The notes below the pieces were generated by a model that saw only the letters and a program-made list of their open reading frames with translations, made no database searches and was not told where the DNA came from. From contig JAEWQJ010000047.1 in assembly GCA_023399215.1 (NCBI GenBank), positions 1 to 64,000 on the forward strand: 64,000 bases of DNA. The letters run 5' to 3'. The stretch's first letter is position 1, and each line of letters starts with the position of its first letter. This stretch comes from Methanobacteriota archaeon. GTDB lineage: Archaea; Halobacteriota; Methanosarcinia; Methanosarcinales; Methanosarcinaceae. Position numbers and translations under genes: made by a program. Of the stretch, positions 1-9,251 are shown in pieces.

Positions 1-1960
1 TCCCTCTGCCTTCATGCAGCTCTTCGTGGATAAGAGCAATTGACATTACTCTGTCCTGGCTTTCTATGAAAGCGTTAAGAACTTCTTCATTCTCAGCATG
101 TTCTCTGTTTCTGAACTTTTCAGCCTGTAAATCAAGAAGGGAAGAGATCACTTGCAGATTATTTTTAATTCTATGATGGATTTCTTTTTTTCTGGCTTCC
201 TCGGCTTTTGCCAGTAGTTTTTCCGCATTGATTTGCTCAGTAATATCTCTTGCAATAGCTGAGATAGCCTTTAGCTCTCCAAAAGTGTCAAAAACTGGAG
301 AATAAGTTATTGAAACATTTGTTGTTGTACCATCCTTTTTTAGCCGTAAAGTTCTGTAATGATGGACTTTTTCTCCATGTTTAACCTTTTCAATTATCTT
401 TTTTATTTCTCCGTTAAGATTATCCGGTTCCAGTATTGAGACATTTTTACCCAGAATTTCTTTGGCGGAATAACCATAAATCTGCTCTGCCGTTTTATTC
501 CAGCTGATGATAGTACCATCAAAAGACTCTGTTACAATAGCATCATTTGATGATTCCACAGAATCTGCTAATATCCTGATCTTCTCCTCTGCTTTCTTGT
601 GATCTGTGATGTCCTGAATTGTTCCTCTTAATCGAATTGGGCTTTTTTTCTCATCAAAAACAACTTCACCCTGTGCGTGGACTATACGCTCTTCGCCTTC
701 AGCCGAGATAATCCTGTGATCAATGCTAAAGGACTCTCCATTTAAAGCACTTTTAACGACATTGTCCACATAGCTTCGATCTTCGGGATGTATAAAGTTT
801 AAAAGCTCACTGTGTGTATGAAATAACTTTTGGGGAGCACACCCAAAGATACGGCACATCTCATGAGACCAGTAAACTTCATTAGTTGCAAGATTCCAAT
901 CCCAATTTCCAACATGAGCTATTTTTTGGGCTTCAGAGAGTCTTCTCTCTTCCTCCATCAGTGATTCGTAAGCTTTTTCAAGCTCTGATGTACGTTCTTT
1001 AACTTTTGCTTCTAAACTGGCATGTGCTTTACTAAGATCTTCCCTGCTTTTCTCCAGCGTATCCACCAGAATATCGCGTTCCTTCAGCGACTTGGCAAGT
1101 TTGAAGTTACTGTGGCTTAGTTGTGAGATCATGTTGGCAAGCTTCACGAAGAAGGACATATTTTTGTTCACAGCGTCTCTACTCAGCCTTGGAACTTTTT
1201 CGAGCGTGGCTATGTATTCATTCTCATTGAAGCCATATTTTTTAGCCTGGGATCGGAAAAGCTCATAGTCTAGAGACTCGTCATCAAAAAAGAACTGTCC
1301 TGAGAAGACATTGCCTATATGTTGACCATCCACAATAAGTGGAGTCACGACGTCCCACATATTGTTTTTACATTTGTAAAGCTTAAACTCTCCAGGGAGA
1401 ACGCCAATGGATAATCTTGTGTCACTTTCTACACAATGCTTGCAGGTTTCAGGGTGAACTCTATGGAACTTGGTGCATATATCCTGCCATCCTACGCCTA
1501 CCAGAACGTTGCCTTTGAGATCGACCAGAGCTATGACAATGTGAATGAGTTCATGTAAATCATCCATGAGGGACTGGATTGCTGGAATATCAAGAATATC
1601 AACCAGCTCAAGGTTTGCCACCTTACAAGCTTCACTTCCCGGAGGTTTTTCTTCAAATTCTCTCCAGTCACTTATATCGAATCCGTAAATGTTTACGCAT
1701 TTTTTTTCAGGTACAGGGTAAAACCCGACAAGATAAACTCCTTTTCTCGTTTCAACTTTTATTTTTTCAGGTCTATTTAGGAAAATTACATTCTTCACGA
1801 CACCTTCAACATAGGATGGCAGTTTCTCTCCTACTGCCACACCCCACTCATGTAATAAGGTCTCACCAGCTTTATTTGAGTAAAAAACAGTGCAATCATC
1901 TGCCACACTGAGCACAGGATTCGGATTTGTTGCCGGAAATAGCTCCAGGTCTGTTGTCAT
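1..1960 (-). CDS. PocR/PAS sensor histidine kinase, C-terminus beyond window
   Basis: Read on the minus strand from ATG at 1960 (GAGGGATT just upstream), the frame stays open to base 1, giving about 653 residues. I see in order an N-terminal PAS-like segment (about 1-105), a PocR-type ligand-sensing domain (about 118-285, with the Cys-rich CKHCVES patch), a coiled coil (about 290-355), two PAS domains (about 365-450 and 465-580, the latter ending in ARDITEQ) and the start of a HisKA_2 dimerisation/phosphoacceptor domain (motif EIHHRIKNNLQVISSLLDL, the His being the likely phosphoacceptor). The HATPase domain should lie before base 1. There are no membrane segments in the visible part, so it is probably a cytoplasmic sensor. 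Methanosarcina species carry many such soluble PAS kinases. The ligand is unknown; PocR domains elsewhere bind small hydrocarbon derivatives. Family assignment is firm, role inferred. Confidence 0.9.
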   Translation of the reverse strand, partial: MTTDLELFPATNPNPVLSVADDCTVFYSNKAGETLLHEWGVAVGEKLPSYVEGVVKNVIFLNRPEKIKVETRKGVYLVGFYPVPEKKCVNIYGFDISDWREFEEKPPGSEACKVANLELVDILDIPAIQSLMDDLHELIHIVIALVDLKGNVLVGVGWQDICTKFHRVHPETCKHCVESDTRLSIGVLPGEFKLYKCKNNMWDVVTPLIVDGQHIGNVFSGQFFFDDESLDYELFRSQAKKYGFNENEYIATLEKVPRLSRDAVNKNMSFFVKLANMISQLSHSNFKLAKSLKERDILVDTLEKSREDLSKAHASLEAKVKERTSELEKAYESLMEEERRLSEAQKIAHVGNWDWNLATNEVYWSHEMCRIFGCAPQKLFHTHSELLNFIHPEDRSYVDNVVKSALNGESFSIDHRIISAEGEERIVHAQGEVVFDEKKSPIRLRGTIQDITDHKKAEEKIRILADSVESSNDAIVTESFDGTIISWNKTAEQIYGYSAKEILGKNVSILEPDNLNGEIKKIIEKVKHGEKVHHYRTLRLKKDGTTTNVSITYSPVFDTFGELKAISAIARDITEQINAEKLLAKAEEARKKEIHHRIKNNLQVISSLLDLQAEKFRNREHAENEEVLNAFIESQDRVMSIALIHEELHEGRG

Positions 1961-2436
1961 AATCCCTCTTCAGGCTTCTCTATCTGATGTCGATATGCCT
2001 AACTTTACTATATGTTATGACCACTCGCTTGTTGTAACCACTCGCTTGTTATGACCACTCGCAAGCTAGAGTATCTTCTTTAATTTAAAAAAATATATAG
2101 TTTATTAAATTTAAATGCTATCTCAAAACTTATAATATCGCTAAACTTGAACAACAATAAAAAAATTTACTAATGCGATACAAGCCTGGAAGTATATAAT
2201 TTATCTTTTGATTGTCAAATTTATAATCTATTTTATAACTTTGAAACTCTAATTTTAAGCTTGAAGGTCATACAATTTATAATGAAAACAGTTTCATGCG
2301 CAAGGTAAAGAATGACAAAAGTAGCGAACTACAAAAGCTAAAAATGCATCTTTATGTCACAAAAATGTTATTCTGAATATTAAATATTCTAGGTTATCTT
2401 TTATATAAATCAGTTACATTATATGTAAAAATCAGT
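1961..2436. other. AT-rich intergenic region with short tandem repeat
   Basis: No gene is seen. It holds the upstream region of the histidine kinase. Near 2017-2068 there is an imperfect tandem repeat of about 17 bases (unit like ATGACCACTCGCTTGTT, three copies). Confidence 0.5.
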
Positions 2437-2721
2437 TCATAAAAGATTCATAAAAGTGACTTTGCGGCTCATGTGGCAGGAGTTCCCTTCCATAACCCTC
2501 GTTTCTTCAATCACTGGCAGACGAAAATCCATGCTGCCAACCATATCGCCTTGAACCCTTTCTAGCTACCAGAAGACCAGGTCGCGCTGAGGGTAACCTG
2601 TGTACCAGATAGGAATATTCAGGTTATTTGTTACTTTTAGCTTGACTATTTCGCCGCAAACATACGTTTTCACTCGCAGAAACGCCAATATCGAAGTAAA
2701 AAAGGCTTTTATACTTTTCAT
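2437..2721 (-). pseudogene. Decayed small gene with one in-frame TAG
   Basis: On the minus strand a frame runs from ATG 2721 to TGA 2437 (94 codons) interrupted once, at codon 52, by TAG (2566-2568). Both sides look coding: LNIPIWYTGYPQRDLVFW precedes the TAG, and LERVQGDM...FRLPVIEETRVMEGNSCHMS follows it. The patch is also GC-richer than the surrounding AT-rich spacer. I do not recognise the family. The simplest reading is a gene fragment with a Lys/Gln-to-TAG change. In Methanosarcina TAG can also encode pyrrolysine, so readthrough cannot be excluded. Against a live gene: no Shine-Dalgarno, and its start lies only 15 bases from the divergent start at 2737, leaving no room for promoters. 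Confidence 0.4.
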
Positions 2722-2736
2722 GTACACTGAGACTTC

Positions 2737-3327
2737 ATGAGAATCTGGCCTCTAAACATAAAGGTTCAAGAAAATACAGCGCCGGAAAAAGTAGAAATTG
2801 AGAACTCAAACATCAAAAAGGTTCATGTTCCGCAAAAAGGAGAACCCGGCTCCTTCTGGGAAAACAGGGGTGACCGATATCACTGTGGGGTTGATCTGTA
2901 TGCCCCTGAAAATACAGAGGTATTTTCGATTGAAGAAGGAATTGTCACAGAAACCGGTCTGATGACTTCGCCTGAAATATTGCCTTACTGGAACCCGACT
3001 TATTACGTGATTATTGAACAGAGCAGCGGGCTGTTCTGCAAATACGGGGAACTTGCAGACTTTACCGTAAAAAAAGGAGATAAAATAGAAGCAGGAAACT
3101 TGATAGGGCATATTGGAATGGTTTTGAACTCCGAAAAAATCAATGATCTCTGCCCGCTTTACATCCAGAATCTGAAAAACAAAAATCCAAGTATGCTCCA
3201 TTTTGAAGTCTGGAGGAGTGAACCCATTACCGTTCACAAAAATTATCTTGGAGGTAACTGGTTTGCCGAAGAAATGCCTGAAAACCTGATTGATCCTACC
3301 GGATACCTTGAACAATTAGATCTGTAA
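2737..3327 (+). CDS. M23/LytM-like peptidase-fold protein, probably lacking one catalytic His
   Basis: A 196-residue protein with the duplicated-hybrid (LytM/M23) fold: HCGVDLYAP (about 49-57) matches the first zinc motif HxxxD, the EGIVTETG and KKGDKIEAGNLIGHIG segments match the barrel strands, and MLHFEVW (about 152) matches the HxH-F-E motif. At that second site the usual first His is Met, so the zinc ligand remains but the general base seems lost. No signal peptide or membrane segment is visible. Methanosarcina has no murein, so the classical substrate is absent; a non-enzymatic or altered role is likely. The stop codon sits at the beginning of a run of CTGTAATAT-like repeats (3322-3405). 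Confidence 0.75.
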   Translation: MRIWPLNIKVQENTAPEKVEIENSNIKKVHVPQKGEPGSFWENRGDRYHCGVDLYAPENTEVFSIEEGIVTETGLMTSPEILPYWNPTYYVIIEQSSGLFCKYGELADFTVKKGDKIEAGNLIGHIGMVLNSEKINDLCPLYIQNLKNKNPSMLHFEVWRSEPITVHKNYLGGNWFAEEMPENLIDPTGYLEQLDL

Positions 3328-3405
3328 TATCTGTAATATTTATAATATCTGTAATTATACTAATTATACTGTAATTATACTAATTACTGTAATTGTACTG
3401 TAATT
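3322..3405. repeat. Short TGTAAT-rich tandem repeat at a stop codon
   Basis: Imperfect repeats of CTGTAATAT, ACTGTAATTAT and similar units start within the last codons of the M23-like gene and fill the spacer behind it. Confidence 0.6.
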
Positions 3406-3501
3406 TTACTTGTGTATCTGTAACCAGGATTAATCTTCACGCACGAAAAATAAGAAAACCTCACAGCTTACTTCCATCTTAACTTATCTGGTTGGTGTCT
3501 T

Positions 3502-4602
3502 ATGGAAAGTATGGAATATAAAGCGTCTCAGGTTGACGACAAAATAAATCACCTTGAGAAAATTCACGTAATCAAAAATTATTATCTCGTCCTCGGAGGA
3601 GGAAAAATCGGCACTGATTTCCTTGATCACGCTCGAAAAAACAGGTTCCCCTTTGTGCTCGTTATCGATAAGGATGAAAACGCGCCTGCTTCCAGAAAGT
3701 CCAACATCATTAAAACTGAAGACGAGCTGGTAAATCTTCTGAAAAACAAAGCTTCAGAGTCGTTTCAGAACGAAGCACTCAAATCCTCCAGCGCAGCAGG
3801 AGAACACGAAAGAGAAGAAAACGATAGAGGAAAAAACAAAATAAGAGAAACTGAAAGAGAGAATAAAGAAGAAAGCAAAGGAGAAAAAAACGAGCAAGAA
3901 ACAACAGAAGGAAATAAAGAGGCAAGAGCCTACTTTTATAAAATGGATCTTGACAACATTCCTTTTCTTCTAAGTCTCGGCATCCCTGAATACATTATTC
4001 CTGCTGTTCCCTGCCACGCGGCTGCATATCTGCTTTCTGATCTTCTAAAACTTCCTCTGAAGTCCGAAAAAGACGAAAATACTGAAGAGATTCTGGAAAA
4101 AAGCCAGATGGAAGATAGCCCTGTAACCGAGCTCTTTATCCGACCTGAAGACGAAAGGCTCATGTCTTTTTTTGAAAAGCTTGCATCTTCCTTTCCTGAT
4201 GATATAATAGCAGGACGTTACCCTGAATATGGCATGCTGTTTCTCTCTTATGCCAGGGAAGGAGAAATCTGCCCTGACGGCTGTCCGGGCCCAAGAGACC
4301 GCTGCCCCACCTTTGGACGTAAAAAACCAGAAACCATTACGGAATATGCACGAAAACTTCTTCAGCATCTGCCAGGCTGGGTCTTTGAGAGCTATCAGAT
4401 GAAACCGGGTATAGGAGGGCTTAAAGGAGATGAATTCAAGCAGAACCTGCTGGAGATCCTTGAGTTTTTAAGATCCATAAAAGAAAACAGAAGTGAGAAC
4501 AAATTTGAAAACCTTGAGGACAGGACTTTTTTCGTTGCTACTACCTGCACATGCCATGGTGTATTGAACATGTTTTATGTTACTGATAAAAACTTGCTTT
4601 AA
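3502..4602 (+). CDS. Rossmann-like protein with charged insert and Cys cluster
   Basis: A 366-residue protein. Residues about 27-60 hold a beta-alpha-beta nucleotide-binding pattern (YLVLGGGKIGTDFL followed by VLVIDKDE), like TrkA-N/dehydrogenase domains. Residues about 90-145 are a low-complexity, highly charged Glu/Lys/Arg insert. The C-terminal part has a cysteine cluster, CPDGCPGPRDRCPTFGR (about 258-274), and a later TTCTCHG. The cysteines suggest metal or Fe-S binding, but I do not recognise a named family with a known reaction; it may be a conserved methanogen protein. The start at ATG 3502 follows a weak GGTGT. The last 24 bases around the stop codon are duplicated in tandem (4585-4634). 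Confidence 0.75.
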   Translation: MESMEYKASQVDDKINHLEKIHVIKNYYLVLGGGKIGTDFLDHARKNRFPFVLVIDKDENAPASRKSNIIKTEDELVNLLKNKASESFQNEALKSSSAAGEHEREENDRGKNKIRETERENKEESKGEKNEQETTEGNKEARAYFYKMDLDNIPFLLSLGIPEYIIPAVPCHAAAYLLSDLLKLPLKSEKDENTEEILEKSQMEDSPVTELFIRPEDERLMSFFEKLASSFPDDIIAGRYPEYGMLFLSYAREGEICPDGCPGPRDRCPTFGRKKPETITEYARKLLQHLPGWVFESYQMKPGIGGLKGDEFKQNLLEILEFLRSIKENRSENKFENLEDRTFFVATTCTCHGVLNMFYVTDKNLL

Positions 4603-4634
4603 TTACCTGATGAAAACTTGCTTTAATTACCTGA
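4585..4634. repeat. 24-base tandem duplication across the stop codon
   Basis: The unit AAAACTTGCTTTAATTACCT plus GATG occurs twice in direct succession; the first copy contains the gene's own stop codon TAA. Confidence 0.85.
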
Positions 4635-4817
4635 TGACTCAGTAAAAATGGTATTATAGGCAAATTCGTGCTCAATTGCCTGCAATCTTGCACCAATTTT
4701 TTTCTCTTAAGTTTCTGCAATCCGGCAGCAGTTTTTCGCTCACCAGCTTTTTCGCTTATAAGCAGGAATAAACCAAAAATAGATCTGCTATCAGACCGAT
4801 CTATAAAAGGGGATTTT

Positions 4818-5501
4818 ATGGAGGCATTTGTGGGTACAAGCGGCTGGTATTATGATTGGAACAAAAAGAAAAACCTTGACTGGTTTATTCAGAACTCCGG
4901 GCTGAACAGTGTTGAACTTAATGCCAGTTATTACAGGTTTCCCTCACCTGAGCAGATTGAAGGCTGGAACAGGAAGGGGACTGAACTCCGATGGAGCATA
5001 AAAGTGCACAGGTCTATAACCCACTGGCGACAACTCAGTGAAAGTTCCCTGGAAACTCTGGGAAATTTCCTTGAGCTTTTCAAGCCCATGGACCATCTCA
5101 TTGATTTTTACTTATTTCAGGTGCCTCCAAAGTTTGACGATGTCGAAAGGGCACTCAGATTTGCAGAAGCCGCAAAACTTGGGAAACGTTTTGCTCTGGA
5201 GATAAGGAATAAAGCCCTGCTGGGAAATGATGAGGCGTGTGAGGAGCTTATGAGGAAAGTGACTCTGGTGTCCGTAGACTCGCCAGACTACAAAAACCAT
5301 ATCTTCCCCGGAAAAAACGTGTATATGAGAATGCACGGAAGAGAAGACTGGTACAGTTACGATTATTCTCAGGCGGAAATTAGCGAAACTATCAGGGAAA
5401 TCTATGAATTCGGGCCTGAGAAGACCTATATTTATTTTAATAACGACCATAATATGCTGGATAACGCAAGAAAGGCATTGAGAGTTTTTTCAGGTTTGTA
5501 A
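4818..5501 (+). CDS. DUF72 family protein
   Basis: A 227-residue protein starting at ATG 4818, chosen because GGGG lies 5 bases upstream; an in-frame ATG 50 codons earlier gives a Cys/Phe-rich extension unlike the family. DUF72 features are visible: the N-terminal MEAFVGTSGWYYDWN, VELNASYYRFPS, and the C-terminal YIYFNNDHNMLDNARKAL, together forming a TIM-barrel-like protein. DUF72 proteins are widespread in archaea and bacteria with no settled biochemical role. It lies downstream of the Rossmann/Cys gene on the same strand but with a gap of over 200 bases, so an operon is not obvious. Confidence 0.88.
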   Translation: MEAFVGTSGWYYDWNKKKNLDWFIQNSGLNSVELNASYYRFPSPEQIEGWNRKGTELRWSIKVHRSITHWRQLSESSLETLGNFLELFKPMDHLIDFYLFQVPPKFDDVERALRFAEAAKLGKRFALEIRNKALLGNDEACEELMRKVTLVSVDSPDYKNHIFPGKNVYMRMHGREDWYSYDYSQAEISETIREIYEFGPEKTYIYFNNDHNMLDNARKALRVFSGL

Positions 5502-5788
5502 ACCTGGAATTATTTCCTTTATTTTAAAAAACCTGCTTTTTCCTGAATGAACCGATCTTTTTCAATGTCGTTAGTTCTCGTTTTTCCTTGTTAACTTAAA
5601 AAGTTCGGTGTCATTTGTTAACCATTATTATGAATAAATTATTATATTAAGAGGTATATTCAAAGTTTAGTATGGAGATTCTGAGGAGTTAATAATCAGG
5701 TGCTTCAAAATCAAAAACGAATTTTTGAGAACCCAACCCACAACAAAGAAACCATTTACCCAGAATTCCCTATATATATAAAAAAGAA

Positions 5789-6913
5789 GTGAAATATATG
5801 TTCTGGAGTAAGGACTATATTGTAGAAAGGCTGAGCAAAATCCCTAGAACCCTGGAAGACATTTCAATAGAAGTTTTTGAAGGTGTACCCCCCACAAACG
5901 ATTTTTTGCAAAAAGCTGGCCTTTCAAGCGAGAACTGTACAGATGCATCCTGCGTCTGCAAAGACTCCCACATAAATGTGGGTATAGAACAGGCAGGTAT
6001 GGAAAAAGAACTAATATACCCTTATGTAGATGATTCCGCTCCGAATGAATTTGCGGTTCAGTCAACTCAGTACCAGTTTATGGTGCCTTATGAAATCCTT
6101 GACAATAACATAAGGAAAGAATACAGGATATTCCAGCCCGAGGAACTGAAAGCAAAGTTTCCTGTAGCTTATAAACAGCTAATGGAAATCAAACAGCAGT
6201 CAATGGAAATTAAACAACAGTCTGAGGCCAAAACACAGGAACTCATTTCGGCTGATTACCGTTTCGAAAATGAAAGTTTCCTGCGGTACATAAACACACC
6301 TAAAATCATCATTACCAGCAACTCTCGCCTTCAGGCCTCATATGATCCGACCGGAAAGCATGTTTTTGCAAATGGAGTAGGTGTCGTTCTCGGAGATCCC
6401 ACACTCTACCTTTATGTTACGGCTGTACTCAACTCTTCAATAGCAAAGGCTTTTCCTGAAGTCTGGAGACGCAAAGAGATACAGAGCAGAGGCAAACTTA
6501 ATTCACAAATGCTGAAAAAGTTCCCAATCGCGTTCCCTAAAAAAGAGGGTATTGAGAATGTTATAAGCACAATCTCCCGTTACCTGATTTACCTTAACAG
6601 GCAAAAACAGATGGCAAAAATCTACTCGATATCAGGTTACCAGGAGCTCATCGACTTCTACAAGAGAATTTCGGATCTTCTGATTCTGGACACATATATC
6701 ACGAATGACCTTGACCCAAGGCTTCTTGACGTCCTTGCCAAAAACATCACGGCATCCGATGGAGGATTTGAATACAGCGACGATATAACTCTCCTGATCG
6801 GACTGCAGGAAATAAAGAAGAACATTCTGAATTCTCCGGACTTTGGCAATTGCAGGTTCAGTAACGAGTTCACAAACATTCTCGCAACTCTGAAAAACAA
6901 CACTGTCTGGTAA
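5789..6913 (+). CDS. Orphan type IIG-like restriction-modification specificity (TaqI-like C-terminal) domain
   Basis: A 374-residue protein resembling the target-recognition, C-terminal part of Eco57I/TaqI-type fused restriction-methyltransferases. The telling segment is about 167-255: TPKIIITSNSRLQASYD, then FANGVGVVLGDPTLYLYVTA, LNSSIAKAF and RGKLNSQMLKKFPIAFP, the usual pattern where the TRD contacts DNA and ends in a partial-helix 'PIAFP' hook. No methyltransferase motifs (no NPPY) or nuclease motif are present here or in flanking DNA. A 20-residue region contains the tandem heptad MEIKQQS. The start is GTG 5789 after AAAAAAGAA; ATG 5798 is an alternative. Either a truncated relic or a stand-alone specificity/anti-restriction subunit. 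Confidence 0.6.
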   Translation: MKYMFWSKDYIVERLSKIPRTLEDISIEVFEGVPPTNDFLQKAGLSSENCTDASCVCKDSHINVGIEQAGMEKELIYPYVDDSAPNEFAVQSTQYQFMVPYEILDNNIRKEYRIFQPEELKAKFPVAYKQLMEIKQQSMEIKQQSEAKTQELISADYRFENESFLRYINTPKIIITSNSRLQASYDPTGKHVFANGVGVVLGDPTLYLYVTAVLNSSIAKAFPEVWRRKEIQSRGKLNSQMLKKFPIAFPKKEGIENVISTISRYLIYLNRQKQMAKIYSISGYQELIDFYKRISDLLILDTYITNDLDPRLLDVLAKNITASDGGFEYSDDITLLIGLQEIKKNILNSPDFGNCRFSNEFTNILATLKNNTVW

Positions 6914-7216
6914 AAGAAAAAACTCAGCCAGTTCTGCGTTATTTTTCTTTCCAGATACTTTAACTTTTTATTTTCCGGACTTTTGATTTTCTTATTTTCC
7001 GGATGGCTTGGCTTTTTATTTTTAGGATTTTTCATATTCAGTGCAGTCTGAATTCTTTTTTCCGAATACTTCGATTTCAAGCATGAGTTCTGTGAGTTGA
7101 AACTGCATCAGGGAGTTGATACTGTGCTAAGAGGAGAATGCCATTTTCTTAGCTTAAGGTGGCAGAGAGCCGTAGAGATAAAAAGTAATTTTCAGTATCC
7201 GATCCAATCGATCCTG
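6914..7216. other. Spacer between convergent genes
   Basis: A T-rich stretch with degenerate repeats of TTATTTTCCGGA (about 6966-7030). No supported gene. Confidence 0.4.
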
Positions 7217-8320
7217 TCAGGCCCCCGTGGAATCGAAAACAAATTCCGCATAAACTGGATAGTGGTCTGAAACAGCATCCGCTTCTTCTGAATTCAGGTT
7301 ATATTCAAGGTCATATCTGAACACGCCACTGTTTCCTGTAAAATAAGGTTCCATATCTTCGGTAATTATTATCCTGTCATAGGTGCAGTTCGTGTCTCCG
7401 GTCATGGTGTCCATGCTGTTATCTATCAGCCAGCAGTACTCTCCACAACAGTTCAGGGAATTTGCTTTATCCTCATCAAAATAAGAGCCATCTGCATTCA
7501 GATCACCCATAAGAACGAAGTTATCTTCCTCAGGGAAGATTTGTCTGGTGCTATCAAGAACAGTTGAAAGAGAATTGATTTCTTCTGTTGCTTCGTCCGG
7601 GTCGGTATGGATAGTTATCAGTACAAGACTGAAGGTTTCGTTCTTATCCTCAAAGGTCGCTATATAAGGCTGCCTGTGGAAAGGATCAGTTCCCTCGGGT
7701 TCGGGATAAGTATAGGGTTCACTTTCCAGCTTTACCCTGTCACTGTTATAAATATATGCATACTGCTCCTTGCTTGAAGTCCTTCCAAGCCTCTCGCTAA
7801 CGACATAGGAATAATTAGCCCCTTCACTGTTCACAACCTTTATCAACGCAGGAAGAGCAGTCTGGGAACTGTCCCGGATTTCCTGTACTGCAACAATATC
7901 GTAAGTGCGGAGAATTTCTGCAAGAGTACTCATTGTCTTGGAATTTGAAGCTTTTTTGACCCCAAAGACCTGAATATTGAAAGCCCCAACCCTGAGGATT
8001 TCTTCCTGGGAACCATGAACATTAGATGATGAAGAAGTTCCGTTTACCTCAACCAGCCCTGATTGATTTTCGATAACGGTTTCTTCGGCATACGGGGCAA
8101 CCTCGCTTAAACCCTCAGCTTTGGCATTGGTAACCCTACTTGAACCCTCAGATGACTGGGAAGGATTTTTCGCTGCATCTGAAACTCCTGATAAAGATCC
8201 TGAGTCCGAATTTTCTGCAGAATCGACATTCATTTGCTCAGTGGAGTCTATACATCCTGGCAAAAATACGAAAATTGCTGCAAGACAAATTAAAAATTTG
8301 TGACGTACTTTAAAATTCAT
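7217..8320 (-). CDS. Secreted lipoprotein with DNase I/endonuclease-exonuclease-phosphatase fold
   Basis: A 367-residue protein. The N-terminus is a lipoprotein signal peptide (hydrophobic stretch ending in FLPGC, lipobox Cys at about 23), followed by a Ser/Glu-rich linker (about 25-105). The catalytic fold follows: RVGAFNIQVFG (Asn of motif 1), IVAVQEIRD (metal-binding Glu), VLITIHTDPDEA, FVLMGDLNADGSYF (GDxN) and the terminal SDHYPVYAEF (catalytic SDH). All key residues of the family are present, so it is likely an active metal-dependent phosphodiesterase or nuclease on the cell surface, perhaps for nucleotide scavenging or biofilm DNA. The start ATG 8320 has GAGGTG 4-9 bases upstream. It is monocistronic, converging on the TRD gene. 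Confidence 0.88.
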   Translation of the reverse strand: MNFKVRHKFLICLAAIFVFLPGCIDSTEQMNVDSAENSDSGSLSGVSDAAKNPSQSSEGSSRVTNAKAEGLSEVAPYAEETVIENQSGLVEVNGTSSSSNVHGSQEEILRVGAFNIQVFGVKKASNSKTMSTLAEILRTYDIVAVQEIRDSSQTALPALIKVVNSEGANYSYVVSERLGRTSSKEQYAYIYNSDRVKLESEPYTYPEPEGTDPFHRQPYIATFEDKNETFSLVLITIHTDPDEATEEINSLSTVLDSTRQIFPEEDNFVLMGDLNADGSYFDEDKANSLNCCGEYCWLIDNSMDTMTGDTNCTYDRIIITEDMEPYFTGNSGVFRYDLEYNLNSEEADAVSDHYPVYAEFVFDSTGA

Positions 8321-9251
8321 GGTTCACCTCTTATTCAGGATTTGAGCACCTTAACTGAAATTTCCAAGCAATATTTGAAAAAAGTAGAATCCAAAAATAA
8401 AGAAATCTTATATTATATATTCTGGTTTTATACAGAGATATAATTACCGATATTAGATAAAAATAAAGGTTTATATTACCATAGTTTATATTACCCATTA
8501 AGCAGTTGGGAAAAATAAACCTAAAGATGAGATTAAGAATCTCTAATAGGCTTTTATGAATCTCTAATAGGCTTTTATATTTGTAAAACTTATCAGAATT
8601 TAATTGAAATTTATTCCTCAATTTTTTCTAGCTTTACCATAAACATCAGGCACTGCTATTAACGTATAAAAACCAGAAATTCTTAGCTTCTTCATTTGCT
8701 GGTATTTTCAGGAAGCGTGGCATACGATTCAAAATTATAATGGCATACATTTGTCACACACTATCTATGTAGATAATAAGCTGTTCCAAAATAGAACGAA
8801 GGTTGTAATGAGAAAATAAATTCACTTACTACTTTTTTTAGAATTCATGCAGTCGAACAGGAGATATAAGCAGAATCAGTCACATAAACAGGTTACAAAC
8901 ATGACTATTAATTTACATTAGTCATAGGTTTCCTGACAGACCAAGAATTCCTGAGAGATCAGAATTCCTGAGAGATCAGAATTCCTGAGAAATCAGAATT
9001 CCTGAGAAATCAGAATTTCCGATAGACCAGCTTAACTTGTTAAGATATTGTTTTATTGTTCGTCATCTGTTAAAAATTTTAATGTATATATGAATTTGGA
9101 CAACTCTGGTAAAAATATATTATTGGACAAGTATTTAATATAGAGGCATTTCAAAATATATAGAGTTGACATAACTAGATTTCCAGAAAGATGTTTATAT
9201 TTTCAGATAAACATGTTTATTGGACTGGTTTTCGTTCAGGAGGGGTAAACT
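8321..9251. other. AT-rich intergenic region with tandem repeats
   Basis: No credible gene. It contains a 21-base direct repeat (8539-8581, TGAATCTCTAATAGGCTTTT) and four to five copies of a 17-base repeat (see the separate entry at 8944). The last part holds the promoter and Shine-Dalgarno of the TPR gene. Confidence 0.5.
8944..9016. repeat. 17-base tandem repeat, 4 copies plus a partial
   Basis: The unit AGAATTCCTGAGAGATC is repeated with one-base variants (GAGAGATC/GAGAAATC). Confidence 0.85.

Noticed and set aside
1579..1911. 110-codon open frame on the plus strand
   Set aside because: It lies entirely antisense to the histidine kinase gene, whose translation has clear domain motifs; a shadow frame.
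6658..7080. 140-codon minus-strand frame with NKK/PENKK repeats
   Set aside because: Half overlaps the TRD gene in antisense, and the other half translates a simple T-rich repeat; no start signals.
8331..8621. 96-codon minus-strand frame
   Set aside because: Its translation is Ile/Leu/Tyr/Phe-rich, overlaps direct repeats, and has no ribosome site; typical of translated AT-rich spacer.
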